A stretch of DNA of 64,000 nucleotides from Devosia sp. Root413D1. Lineage in GTDB: Bacteria > Pseudomonadota > Alphaproteobacteria > Rhizobiales > Devosiaceae. The stretch lies in assembly GCF_001425235.1 (NCBI RefSeq), contig NZ_LMEA01000013.1, positions 248,001 through 312,000 of the forward strand, in the 5' to 3' direction. Positions 7,770 to 18,262 of this stretch are shown here, in pieces. The position numbers were made by a program, and so were the translations under genes. Position 1 is the stretch's first letter; the number at the start of each line of letters is the position of its first letter. The notes below the pieces were generated by a model that saw only the letters and a program-made list of their open reading frames with translations, was not told the origin of the DNA and ran no database searches.

Positions 7770-8894
7770 TCAGGCAGCGCAACTACCCGCCATCGGCTCC
7801 GGGCCTAGCAATAACTCCCCCGCAAACCCACCCCCCGCGACAAAACTCTCCAGCCTTGCCACATGCGGCGCCGGGTCCAACCCCTGCGCCTTGAGCCAGG
7901 CCGGGTTGTAGTAACTTTCGGCATAGCGCTCGCCGCTGTCGCAGATCAGCGAAACGATCGAACCGGATCGGCCTTCGTCACGCATCTGCCCAGCCGCCCA
8001 GCAGACCCCGACGAAATTGCTGCCGGTCGAGGCGCCGACGCGGCGGCCGAGCAACCGCGACAGCACCTGCATGCCGGCCAGCGAGACGGCGTCCGGCACC
8101 CGGATCATCTCGTCGATCACCTCGCCGATGAACGAAGCCTCCACCCGCGGCCGCCCGATCCCCTCGATGCGCGAGCCGCGTGCCGCGGTGGCGGTGCGAT
8201 CGGTGCGCAACCAGCCATCATAGAAAGCGGAGAACTCGACATCGGGCACGCAGAGCCGGGTATCGAGGCAGCGATAGCGGATATAGCGGCCGATGGTGGC
8301 CGAGGTGCCGCCGGTGCCGGCGCCCATGACGATCCACTCCGGCACCGGGTGCCTCTCCCTCGCCATCTGCGAGAAGATCGACTCAGCGATGTTGTTGTTG
8401 CCACGCCAGTCGGTGGCGCGTTCGGCAAAGGTGAACTGGTCGAGATAGTGGCCACCGCACTCCGCCGCGAGCTCGGCTGCCCGCGCATAGATCGCCGCCG
8501 GCTGCTCGACGAAGTGGCAGCGCCCGCCCTGCTGCTCGATCGCCTCGACCTTGCTGGCGCTGGTGGTGCGCGGCAGCACGGCGCAGAAATCGAGCCCGAG
8601 CAGCCGCGCGTAATAAGCCTCGCTCACCGCGGTGGAGCCGGAAGAGGCTTCGACCAGCGTCATGCCCTCGCGGATCCGGCCACTGCAGATGCCGTAGAGG
8701 AACAGCGAGCGCGCCAGCCGGTGCTTCAGGCTGCCGGTCGGATGCGAGGATTCGTCCTTGAGGTAGATGTCGATGCCAGCGAGGGACGGCAGGTTCAGCG
8801 CGATCAGATGCGTATCGGCCGAACGCCGCCCCTCGGCCTCGAGCAGGGCGATGGCCCGGCTGCGCCAGACCCGATCCGGACTGCAGTTCGACAT
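7770..8894 (-). CDS. PLP-dependent cysteine synthase/desulfhydrase family protein, Cds1-like
   Basis: This fold-type II PLP enzyme has 374 residues. Lys57 in [11 protein letters not shown] is the cofactor Lys, [12 protein letters not shown] is the substrate/asparagine loop, and [17 protein letters not shown] is the phosphate-binding glycine loop. The C-terminal extension and overall pattern resemble the mycobacterial Cds1 (Rv3684) group, which releases sulfide and pyruvate from cysteine; the match is from memory. The gene is divergent from the M81 peptidase across an AT-richer 225-base spacer. A role in cysteine or beta-substituted amino acid degradation is likely. A true cysteine synthase would normally have a different C-terminal region. 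Confidence 0.8.
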   Translation of the reverse strand: MSNCSPDRVWRSRAIALLEAEGRRSADTHLIALNLPSLAGIDIYLKDESSHPTGSLKHRLARSLFLYGICSGRIREGMTLVEASSGSTAVSEAYYARLLGLDFCAVLPRTTSASKVEAIEQQGGRCHFVEQPAAIYARAAELAAECGGHYLDQFTFAERATDWRGNNNIAESIFSQMARERHPVPEWIVMGAGTGGTSATIGRYIRYRCLDTRLCVPDVEFSAFYDGWLRTDRTATAARGSRIEGIGRPRVEASFIGEVIDEMIRVPDAVSLAGMQVLSRLLGRRVGASTGSNFVGVCWAAGQMRDEGRSGSIVSLICDSGERYAESYYNPAWLKAQGLDPAPHVARLESFVAGGGFAGELLLGPEPMAGSCAA

Positions 8895-9119
8895 GGCGGC
8901 CTCATGCTACTATTCATCACTCTGATAGCACAACATGCCCGAAATATACAATCTATGGCCAATTGGTTCTACGATATGCAACATGTGGAGCAATTCGATC
9001 CATGTCACGTGATCGGCGGCGCCGCCGATGTTCCGTGCTGCGGAACCGGCGGCGATTGACCCTCTCCGACCGGGCTTCCAAGGTTGCGGCCAGCCCTTTC
9101 ATCCGGAGCCGTCAGTTCC
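8895..9119. promoter_or_regulatory. Divergent, AT-richer promoter region between Cds1-like and M81 genes
   Basis: The region is clearly poorer in GC than its surroundings, especially about 8905-9000 (for example ATATACAATCTATGGCCAATTGG). It contains the CCAATTGG palindrome and CATGTCACGTGATC. It must hold promoters for both genes. I cannot assign -35/-10 boxes with confidence. GGAG at 9105-9108 is the ribosome binding site of the M81 gene. Confidence 0.45.
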
Positions 9120-10586
9120 ATGCGCTTGTTCATCGCCACCCTCGGCACCGAGACCAACACTTTCGCCTCGTTCCCGACCGGCATCGACGATTTCAAGGAG
9201 TGCTTCTGGGCCGATCGCAATGTCGAGACCTTCGCCCCCTCACCCTGGTCGGCGCCGCCGCAGATCTGGCGCGAGCGCGGCCTCGAGCGCGGCTGGGAGG
9301 TTATCCAGAGCCTCTTCGCCTTCGCCAATCCGGCCGGCCCGACCATCAAGGCCGACTACGAAGCGATGCGCGACCGCATCCTCGACGACCTCCGCGCCGC
9401 CGGCCCGGTCGATGCGGTGCTCTATTACCTCCACGGCGCGATGATCGCCGACGGCTATGACGATTGCGAAGGCGACCTGGTGCAGCGCACCCGCGCGCTG
9501 GTGGGGGAGGAGACCCGCATTGGCATCGAGCTCGACCTGCACGGTCATGTCGACAACACCATCGTCGACAATGCCGACCTGATCGTCATCTACAAGACTT
9601 ACCCGCATATCGACCACGCCGAGCGCGCCGAGGATCTGTTCACCCTGATGGAGCGCACGCTGAAGGGCGAGATCGAGCCGAAAATGGCGCTGTTCGACTG
9701 CAAGGCCATGGGCTTGTTTCCCACCACCATGGAGGGCCCGATGATCGCCTTCACTCAGTCGCTCTATGACGGGGAAGGCAAGGACGGCGTGCTGTCGCTG
9801 TCGCTGAACCACGGTTTCCCCTGGGCCGACGTGCCGCTGGCCGGCGCCAAGATGCTGGCCGTCGCCGATGGCGACCAGGCCATCGCCGACCGTGCCGCGA
9901 AACACTATGGCGAGGCCTTCTACCGCATTCGCGCCCAGGCGACGCTGCCCTTCACCCCGTTCAAGGAGGCGATCGCAGCTGCGAAGCTCAAGGGCGACAA
10001 GCCGCTATTGATTGCCGACACCTCCGACCAGATCGGCAGCGGCGCGCCGGGCGACACCACCCATGTACTCAAGGCCTTCATCGACGCCGGCATCCGCAAT
10101 GCCGTGGTGGCGCCGCTCTGGGACCCATCGGCGGTGAAGATCTGTTTCCAGGTCGGGGTCGGGGCGAAACTGAAGCTCAGGATCGGCGGCAAGTTCGAGC
10201 CGCATTCCGGCCCGCCGCTCGATGCCGAGGCCGAGGTGCTGTTTCTGAAGCGCAACGCCCACCAGGACCACCTGCCCGGCGAGCGCATCGAGATCGGCGA
10301 TGTCGCCGTGGTGCGGGTCGAAGGCATCGAGGTACTGCTGACCACGCTGCGCACCAACCTCTACACCCTGAGCCTGTTCTCGCTGCACGGCATCAGCTTC
10401 GACGACAAACAGGTCGTCTCGATCAAGAACCTCTATAAGCACAAGGACCTGTTCATCACCAACACTCGGGCCCAGCTGTTCGTCGCCACGCCGGGCACCA
10501 GCAACCCCAACTGGTCGGAGCTACCGTTTAAGCGCCTGACCCGCCCGATCTGGCCGCTGGATGCTGATCCGCTGGGGCTGGACTAG
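9120..10586 (+). CDS. M81 family metallopeptidase (microcystinase C, MlrC-like)
   Basis: The 488-residue protein starts MRLFIATLGTETNTFASFPT, which is the DUF1485/MlrC N-terminal signature (xxxETNTF). It carries LYYLHGAMIADGYDDCEGD, a likely metal site, and IELDLHGHVD with two more candidate His/Asp ligands. A C-terminal MlrC domain begins near LLIADTSDQIGSGAPGDTTHVL. The ATG at 9120 with GGAG upstream fits the family start; the frame is open a little earlier. There is no signal peptide. MlrC was described as cleaving linear microcystin fragments, but the family is broad and the natural substrate here is probably an unusual dipeptide or amide. Its divergent partner is the Cds1-like gene. Confidence 0.88.
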   Translation: MRLFIATLGTETNTFASFPTGIDDFKECFWADRNVETFAPSPWSAPPQIWRERGLERGWEVIQSLFAFANPAGPTIKADYEAMRDRILDDLRAAGPVDAVLYYLHGAMIADGYDDCEGDLVQRTRALVGEETRIGIELDLHGHVDNTIVDNADLIVIYKTYPHIDHAERAEDLFTLMERTLKGEIEPKMALFDCKAMGLFPTTMEGPMIAFTQSLYDGEGKDGVLSLSLNHGFPWADVPLAGAKMLAVADGDQAIADRAAKHYGEAFYRIRAQATLPFTPFKEAIAAAKLKGDKPLLIADTSDQIGSGAPGDTTHVLKAFIDAGIRNAVVAPLWDPSAVKICFQVGVGAKLKLRIGGKFEPHSGPPLDAEAEVLFLKRNAHQDHLPGERIEIGDVAVVRVEGIEVLLTTLRTNLYTLSLFSLHGISFDDKQVVSIKNLYKHKDLFITNTRAQLFVATPGTSNPNWSELPFKRLTRPIWPLDADPLGLD

Positions 10587-10625
10587 CTCCCCTCGCCCTT
10601 GAAGGGAGGGAAGGGACGACTGAGA
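10587..10625. repeat. Short palindromic fragment related to the repeat at 61069-61163
   Basis: CTCCCCTCGCCCTTGAAGGG followed by AGGGAAGGGACGACTGAGAG closely resembles the end of the element at 61148-61176 (CCCTTCAAGGGGGAGGGAAG, then AGACGACTGAGA). CCCTTGAAGGG forms a small hairpin. It lies between two convergent stop codons, where a terminator would be expected. Confidence 0.5.
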
Positions 10626-10629
10626 GAGC

Positions 10630-11292
10630 CTAAGCCCGCCCCGCCCGTTCCCGCACAAAATGCGCTGCCGTGGTGCAGAGCAGCGCCCAGGCTGCGCCGA
10701 GCGACCAGCCGGCCAGCACGTCGGTGGGGTAGTGGACGCCCAGGTAGATCCGGCTCACCCCGACCAGCAGCGTGAGCGCAATCGCCACCCCGACGAAAAA
10801 GCGCTTCAGCTGCCGCTCCGGTGAAGACTCGGCCAGCATGGCGCCGATAGTGAGGAACACCACGGCCGAGACCGTCGCATGTCCGCTTGGAAAACTGGCG
10901 GTGAACACCTCAGGGGCCCCGATGAGGTCAGGCCGCGGCCGGTCGAACAACATCTTCAGCACCGTGCTGAGGATGGTGCCGCCCAATACCGCGAAGACCA
11001 TGAACCAGCCGGTCCGCTGCTTGCCCGCCAGCAGCAGGTAGGCGAACACCACGACCACGATGATGCCGAGCACCGAGAAGCTGCCGAGCCCCGTGATGTC
11101 GCGCACCGCCTCTTCGAACCAGACGGGCCCGATCGGATCGGCCGGATCGCCGGGGGTACGCAGTGCCATCAGCACCGCATTGTCGAGGTTGAGCGTATCG
11201 CCATCGGTCACCGCATCGGCGATCAGCCCGAAGCCGCCAAGCAGCGCCGCAGCAGCGAGCGCCCCAAGATAGACGCGGGGGGGTGTGGGCAT
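10630..11292 (-). CDS. PAP2 family membrane phosphatase
   Basis: This is a 220-residue integral membrane protein with about five hydrophobic segments. All three phosphatidic acid phosphatase motifs are intact: KMLFDRP (Lys113, Arg118), PSGH (135-138) and SRIYLGVHYPTD (Arg181, His187, Asp191). The active site faces the periplasm in such proteins and it most likely dephosphorylates a lipid phosphate such as undecaprenyl pyrophosphate or phosphatidylglycerol phosphate. Its stop codon faces that of the M81 gene; nothing upstream indicates an operon. Substrate specificity cannot be read from the motifs. Confidence 0.9.
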   Translation of the reverse strand: MPTPPRVYLGALAAAALLGGFGLIADAVTDGDTLNLDNAVLMALRTPGDPADPIGPVWFEEAVRDITGLGSFSVLGIIVVVVFAYLLLAGKQRTGWFMVFAVLGGTILSTVLKMLFDRPRPDLIGAPEVFTASFPSGHATVSAVVFLTIGAMLAESSPERQLKRFFVGVAIALTLLVGVSRIYLGVHYPTDVLAGWSLGAAWALLCTTAAHFVRERAGRA

Positions 11293-11402
11293 GGCGATGG
11301 TCCTCTCAGGCTATGGGAATCCTATATCAAACCGTTCCGGCGCCAATCGAATCCCTCTGCGGGACGGCAGTAGCATCTCGGGTCCAATTCGATGAGGCCG
11401 AT

Positions 11403-11540
11403 ATGCCCACCCTGCCGACCGGCAACAAGCCCCCACTCTCCACGCGCGACCGCGACTGGCGCAATGGCCTGCTGCTGATCGCCGGCATCGTCGGCCTGCC
11501 GGTGGTCGTGGCGGCGGTTGTATCCGTACTGGTGGGTTGA
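11403..11540 (+). CDS. Single-pass membrane microprotein (45 residues)
   Basis: The frame from ATG 11403 to TGA 11540 encodes 45 residues: a charged, polar N-terminal half (STRDRDWRNG) and then one hydrophobic helix, LLLIAGIVGLPVVVAAVVSV, ending at the C-terminus. GAGG lies about seven bases before the ATG. It could be a small inner-membrane protein with the N-terminus in the cytosol. It converges on the PtsN-like gene, separated by a hairpin. Its length is short enough that it could be a chance frame, but the amphipathic-then-hydrophobic layout argues for a real gene. Confidence 0.5.
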   Translation: MPTLPTGNKPPLSTRDRDWRNGLLLIAGIVGLPVVVAAVVSVLVG

Positions 11541-11563
11541 GTTCTGCTTGCCCGCTGAGGCCA

Positions 11564-11610
11564 GCAGTCGGCGGCCCTCTCCCGTTTACGGGGGAGGGCG
11601 CGCCGACTGC
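11564..11610. repeat. Compact family A hairpin, likely bidirectional terminator
   Basis: GCAGTCGGCGGCCCTCTCCC and its near-perfect inverse GGGGGAGGGCGCGCCGACTG are separated by only a few bases, giving a strong 47-base hairpin. It sits between two convergent genes (the microprotein ending at 11540 and the PtsN-like gene ending at 11633). The outer arms match those at 442-601. Confidence 0.75.
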
Positions 11611-11632
11611 AAGTCTGGCGCAACCGGCCCTC

Positions 11633-12076
11633 TTACTCCCCCGTCATCGCCGCATACATCTCCGCCGCCGTCCGCGCCCGCCGCAGCCGTTCCGTCACCC
11701 CGGCCGACCGCAGCTGGCGCGACACCACTGACAGCGCCTTGAGGTGCGAGGTCCGGTCGGCCGGCGACAGCAGCAGGAACACCAGGTCGACCGGCCGATC
11801 ATCGACCGCGTCGAACTCCACCGGCCTGGTCGTTCGCGCCAGCAGCGCAAATGGCGTGGCGAGCCCGGCGGGCGCGCTGTGCGGAATGGCGATGCCCTGC
11901 CCGATCCCGGTCGAGCCGAGCGTCTCGCGATGGCTGAGTCCGTTGAACACCGCCGCCTGGTCGAGGCCGGTAGCTCGCGCGGCACGCTCCGCCAGTTGCT
12001 GCAGCAATTGCGGCTTGGAGGACGCGTCGAGGTCGACCAGCACGTTTTCCGGTCGGAGCAGTTCGGCGATATTCAT
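11633..12076 (-). CDS. PTS EIIA-Ntr-like protein (PtsN) at the end of the kdp operon
   Basis: The 147-residue protein is a complete fructose/mannitol-type EIIA domain. The phosphorylatable His is His66 in GQGIAIPHSA, preceded by the typical SHRETLGSTGIG loop. It lies nine bases after kdpE on the same strand, so it is probably part of the kdp transcript. In Escherichia coli, unphosphorylated EIIA-Ntr is known to bind the sensor KdpD and to modulate potassium uptake. A dedicated EIIA encoded with kdpDE therefore suggests built-in coupling of potassium uptake to PEP/nitrogen status. It may be a paralogue of a housekeeping ptsN elsewhere in the genome, since no rpoN or hpf genes surround it. Confidence 0.85.
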   Translation of the reverse strand: MNIAELLRPENVLVDLDASSKPQLLQQLAERAARATGLDQAAVFNGLSHRETLGSTGIGQGIAIPHSAPAGLATPFALLARTTRPVEFDAVDDRPVDLVFLLLSPADRTSHLKALSVVSRQLRSAGVTERLRRARTAAEMYAAMTGE

Positions 12077-12085
12077 CTGGTCACT

Positions 12086-12808
12086 CTAGTTATGGTCAGC
12101 CGGCGCCGGCTCGATCGGATCGGCCTCGTGCAGGCGATAGCCCACGCCGGTTTCGGTGGTGATGTAACGCGGCTGGTCGGGCGTCTGTTCGATTTTCTGG
12201 CGCAACTGCCGGACATAAACGCGCAGGTACTGCACATCGGTGGTGCCATCCCACACCTGCTCGAGCAGAAAGTGGTGAGTCAGCACCTTGCCCGCATGCT
12301 GCACCAGGAGGCGCAGGATGTCGTATTCCTTGGGCGAGAGCTTCACCTCCTTGCCGTCGACCTTGACGATCCGCTTGACCAGATCGACCGACAGCCCGCC
12401 GGTAACGAACACCGGGCGCTCGCCCTGCTGTTGCAGCCGGTGCCGGAGCGCCACCCGGATGCGGGCGGCGAGCTCGTTCATGCCGAAGGGTTTGGTCACA
12501 TAGTCATCGGCGCCTAGTTCCAGTGCCTTGACGATTCCCGCCTCATCGGTGCGGCTCGACAACACCACCACCGGCAGGTCGAGGCCTTCGTCGCGCCAGC
12601 GGGCGAGGAGATCATGCCCCGAAATATCGGGCAGGCCGAGATCGAGGAGGATCAGGTCCGGTCGCTCTGCCGCGAGCGCTTCGAGCGCGAACTTGCCGTT
12701 GCCAGCCTCGGTGATCGCATAGCCCTGCGCCCCGAGCCCCATGCGCAGCAGCTTGCGGATCGGCGGTTCGTCATCGACGACGAGAATCTTCACACCTGAG
12801 TTGGTCAT
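12086..12808 (-). CDS. kdpE: Response regulator of potassium uptake, KdpE
   Basis: This OmpR/PhoB-type regulator has 240 residues. The receiver domain (about 6-120) has the acidic pair in VVDDE, phospho-acceptor Asp56 in ILLDLGLPD, and Lys in VTKPFG. The winged-helix DNA-binding domain (about 140-232) contains LSPKEYDILRLLVQHAGKVL and YLRVYVRQLRQKIE. The start codon overlaps the kdpD stop by four bases (ATGA), the usual tight coupling of this pair. It should activate the kdp promoter upstream of 20174 when phosphorylated by KdpD under potassium limitation. Confidence 0.97.
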   Translation of the reverse strand: MTNSGVKILVVDDEPPIRKLLRMGLGAQGYAITEAGNGKFALEALAAERPDLILLDLGLPDISGHDLLARWRDEGLDLPVVVLSSRTDEAGIVKALELGADDYVTKPFGMNELAARIRVALRHRLQQQGERPVFVTGGLSVDLVKRIVKVDGKEVKLSPKEYDILRLLVQHAGKVLTHHFLLEQVWDGTTDVQYLRVYVRQLRQKIEQTPDQPRYITTETGVGYRLHEADPIEPAPADHN

Positions 12809-15486
12809 TTCAGCTCACCCAGATCTTGCTTGGGAATCGGCAGCCTGATGGTGAAGACGGCGCCGGTCCGTTCCTGCCGGTTGGCGGCGGCAATCGTCCC
12901 ACCCATCGCCTCGACGAAGCCCCGGCAGATGGCGAGGCCAAGCCCGGTTCCGGCCCGCACCTGGTCGCCTTTGCGGGCCCGGTAGAAACTGTCGAACACC
13001 CGCTCGAGATCCTCGGGCGGAATGCCCGGGCCCTCGTCGATCACCTGCAGCACCACGGAGGTCCCATCGGCCCAGCCCTTGAGCCCGATCGTCGTGCCCT
13101 CGGGCGCATATTTCGCGGCATTGTCGATCAGGTTGAACAGCACCTGCTCGAACAGCACCGGATCGACAGTGACCATCGGCAGGTCACCCGGAATATCGAC
13201 GGCGACAGCATGCCCCGCGGTGATCTTCTGCGTCCGCTGCAGCGCCGTGCCGACGATATCGCCGACGAAGTGCAGCCCGGCATTGGGCGCCGTCGCCCCG
13301 GATTCGATCCGCGTCATGTCGAGGAGGTTGGCGATGAAGCGGTTGAGCCGCTCGGATTCGTCCACCACCGTGCCGAGCAGTTCGGCTTCGTCATCCTTGC
13401 CGAGCCCCTCGGGTGGCTCGCGCAGCATCCCGGCGGCGCCGAGGATAGCGGCCAGCGGGGTCTTCAGGTCATGCGAGATCGAGGTCAGCAGCGCCGAGCG
13501 CAGCCGATCGGCTTCCGCGGCGAGCTTCGCCCGTTCGACATCATCGACCAACTGGATGCGTTCGATCGCCACCGCCGCCTGGTCGGTCAGCGCATCGAGC
13601 AGCCGGCGCTGGTCCGGGGTGAGCAGCGGCCCCGGCTTGTCATTGTCGAGCCCCACCACCCCGACCGGCGTCCGCCCGGTCTTCAGCGGCAGATAGAGTC
13701 GCTTGGCGCCGGGCAGCGTATCGGCGCCGCGACCGGCAGCGCGGTCGTTCTCCCAGGCCCAGCGGGCGGCCGCGACATCGGCCTCATCCAGCGTATCCTC
13801 GGGCGGATAGCCGGCCTTCACCGCGATGCCGCCATTCTCCGGCAGCAGCAGCACGACGCGCAGCTTCAGCATCGAAGCGATCTGGTAGGCAGTGGCCCAC
13901 AGCACATCGTCGAGCGTGCTCGTGCCGGCGAGCTTCTTTGAGAACAGGTAGAGGTCCTCGGTGGTGCGGGCCCGCTGCCGCGCCGCCGCCGCCTGGCGCT
14001 GCACTCGCGCGGTCAGGTTGGAGGCAATGAACGCCACGCCAAGGAAGAACCCCAGCGCGATGACGCTTTCGGGGTCGCTGATGTTGAGCGTGTAGAGCGG
14101 CTTGAGGAAAAAGAAGTTGAGCAGCAAGGCGCTGAGCAGCGAGGCAAACAAAGCTGCACCGAACCCGAAGCTCAACGCCGCCGCCAGCACCGCCATCAGG
14201 AACACCAGCGCGATATTGGTGACGTCGAGCACCCGGTCGAGCAGCAGACCGGCGCCGAGCGCCACTGCGACATAGAAGGTGCTCAACAGGTAGGGCAGCA
14301 GCTCGAAGCGCGACGGCGTCACCGGCGCCAGCCCTGCCGCCGGCTTCACTGCCTTTTCCACGGTGCCGGCGATGACGTGCACGCTGATATCGCCGGCATG
14401 GCGGATCAGGTCGTGCGATACCGAGCCTTGCAGCCACTCGCGCCATTGCGGCTTCTGCGGCTTGCCGATGACAATGTGGGTGACGTTGTTGGCGGCGGCG
14501 TAACGCACGATCTCGGTGGCGATGTGCTGGCCGGGCAGCACCACCGCCTCGCCGCCCAGCTGTTCGGCGAGGCGAAGGCTGGCGGCCAGTTGGTCCTTGC
14601 CGGCATCCGATACCGCCGCCGTCCGCACCGTCTCGATATTGAGCGCGACGAATGGCCCGCGCAGCCGGTCGGCCAGTCGCCGCGCGTAGCGCACCAGCGA
14701 CGGCCCGCGCGCCTGTTCGTCGACACAGACCAGCACCCGCTCGCCTGCCGCCCATGGGCCATTGATGGCGTGGCTCTGCATATGGCTGAGCAGTTGGTCG
14801 TCGACCCGCTGCGCCGTACGCCGCAACGCCAGCTCGCGCAGCGCCGTGAGGTTGCCGGGCGAGAAATAGTTTTCGACGGCGCGCCGTGCCGTGGTCGGCA
14901 CATAGACCTTGCCGTCGTGCAGCCGCTTCAAGAGGTCATCGGGCGTGATGTCGATGATCTCGATGTCGTCGGCCCGATCGATGATCGAATCCGGCACCGT
15001 TTCGCGCACCCGGATCCGGGTGATCTGCGCCACCACGTCGTTAAGGCTCTCAACATGCTGCACATTGACCGTGGTGTAGACGTCGATGCCGCGCGACAAC
15101 AGCTCCTCGACATCGAGGTAGCGCTTGGGGTGGCGGCTGCCGGCCGCGTTGGTGTGCGCCAGTTCATCGACCAGCACCAGCTGCGGGCGGCGATTGAGGA
15201 TGGCATCGAGGTCCATCTCCTCGAGCGCCCGGCCCTTGTAGTCGATCTGAACCCGCGCAATCAGCTCAAAGCCGGCAACCAGCGCCTCGGTCTCCTTGCG
15301 GCCATGCGTCTCGACCACGCCGATCACCACGTCGACACCCTCGGCGAGCTTGGCGCGCCCCGACATCAGCATCTCATAGGTCTTGCCCACCCCCGGCGCC
15401 GCGCCGAGAAAAATCTTCAGCCGACCGCGGTTTTCGCGTTCGGCTTCAGCCAGCAGCGCATCGGGGGAGGGTCGGGCGTTATTCAT
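12805..15486 (-). CDS. kdpD: Sensor histidine kinase KdpD
   Basis: This full-length 893-residue sensor begins with the KdpD N-terminal domain with Walker A GAAPGVGKT (28-36) and LVDELAHTN. A universal-stress-protein domain follows (about 250-370), then four closely packed transmembrane helices (about 400-495), a GAF domain, and a HisKA domain with His672 in SISHDLKTPLA. The HATPase_c domain ends in RAGTGLGLAICRGFVEAMGG. The start ATG at 15486 has GGAGAG upstream. It detects low potassium or ionic stress and phosphorylates KdpE. The neighbouring EIIA gene suggests an extra input on this kinase. Confidence 0.97.
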   Translation of the reverse strand: MNNARPSPDALLAEAERENRGRLKIFLGAAPGVGKTYEMLMSGRAKLAEGVDVVIGVVETHGRKETEALVAGFELIARVQIDYKGRALEEMDLDAILNRRPQLVLVDELAHTNAAGSRHPKRYLDVEELLSRGIDVYTTVNVQHVESLNDVVAQITRIRVRETVPDSIIDRADDIEIIDITPDDLLKRLHDGKVYVPTTARRAVENYFSPGNLTALRELALRRTAQRVDDQLLSHMQSHAINGPWAAGERVLVCVDEQARGPSLVRYARRLADRLRGPFVALNIETVRTAAVSDAGKDQLAASLRLAEQLGGEAVVLPGQHIATEIVRYAAANNVTHIVIGKPQKPQWREWLQGSVSHDLIRHAGDISVHVIAGTVEKAVKPAAGLAPVTPSRFELLPYLLSTFYVAVALGAGLLLDRVLDVTNIALVFLMAVLAAALSFGFGAALFASLLSALLLNFFFLKPLYTLNISDPESVIALGFFLGVAFIASNLTARVQRQAAAARQRARTTEDLYLFSKKLAGTSTLDDVLWATAYQIASMLKLRVVLLLPENGGIAVKAGYPPEDTLDEADVAAARWAWENDRAAGRGADTLPGAKRLYLPLKTGRTPVGVVGLDNDKPGPLLTPDQRRLLDALTDQAAVAIERIQLVDDVERAKLAAEADRLRSALLTSISHDLKTPLAAILGAAGMLREPPEGLGKDDEAELLGTVVDESERLNRFIANLLDMTRIESGATAPNAGLHFVGDIVGTALQRTQKITAGHAVAVDIPGDLPMVTVDPVLFEQVLFNLIDNAAKYAPEGTTIGLKGWADGTSVVLQVIDEGPGIPPEDLERVFDSFYRARKGDQVRAGTGLGLAICRGFVEAMGGTIAAANRQERTGAVFTIRLPIPKQDLGELK

Positions 15487-15552
15487 CGAGTCTCTCCGCC
15501 TGCCGCGGGGAACAGCAGGGCGCGGCCGATGCCGCGTCCCACCTATATCGTG

Positions 15553-16122
15553 TCAGGATGCGCTGGCGCCATCGAGCGCCAGGTTGAGTTTCAAGACATT
15601 CACCACCGGCTCGCCCATGAAGCCGAGCTGCGGCGCCTCGACATGCTGGCGCACCAGCTCGGTAAGCGCGGCCTCCTCCATGCCGCGCTCCTTGGCGACG
15701 CGCGGCACCTGGAAATACGCCGCCTCGGGGGTGATGTGCGGGTCGAGCCCGCTGCCCGAAGTGGTGACGAGATCCATCGGCACCGGTACGTTCGGGTTCT
15801 CCGCCTTGAGCGCCGCAGCCTCGGTCTTGATCCGCTCGAGCAGCACCGGGTTGGTCGGCCCCAGGTTGGAACCCGACGAGGCGGCGGCATTGTAGCCGTC
15901 GCCGGCGGCCGAGGGCCGGCCATGGAAGTAGCGCGGCGCGGTGAAGAGCTGCCCGATCAGTTCCGAGCCGACCACCTGGCCGTCCTTCTCGATCAGGCTG
16001 CCATGCGCCTCATGCGGGAACAGCGCCTGCGCCAGCCCGGTCATGGCGACCGGATAGAGCAGCCCGGTAATGATCGTCAGGGCGACGATCATGATCAAAG
16101 CGGGTCTCAGTTGCTTCAGCAT
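15553..16122 (-). CDS. kdpC: Potassium-transporting ATPase subunit C
   Basis: The 189-residue protein has one N-terminal membrane anchor ([21 protein letters not shown]) and a periplasmic domain with the family patterns [30 protein letters not shown] and [22 protein letters not shown]. KdpC stabilises the KdpFABC complex and helps pass potassium between KdpA and KdpB. It follows kdpB after 12 bases and precedes kdpD after 66 bases. Length and motifs are typical. Confidence 0.97.
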   Translation of the reverse strand: MLKQLRPALIMIVALTIITGLLYPVAMTGLAQALFPHEAHGSLIEKDGQVVGSELIGQLFTAPRYFHGRPSAAGDGYNAAASSGSNLGPTNPVLLERIKTEAAALKAENPNVPVPMDLVTTSGSGLDPHITPEAAYFQVPRVAKERGMEEAALTELVRQHVEAPQLGFMGEPVVNVLKLNLALDGASAS

Positions 16123-16134
16123 TTCGAAAGATCC

Positions 16135-18189
<2,055 letters not shown>

Positions 18190-18262
18190 CAGAGCCTCCA
18201 AGAGGTTGAGAGAGGCGCGGCGGGCTCAAGCGAGCGCCGCGCCGGGTCTGTGTGGGTGCGCA

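Noticed and set aside
18190-18201. TTG start of kdpB four codons upstream
   Set aside because: It would place the GGAGG ribosome binding site inside the gene; ATG 18189 fits better.
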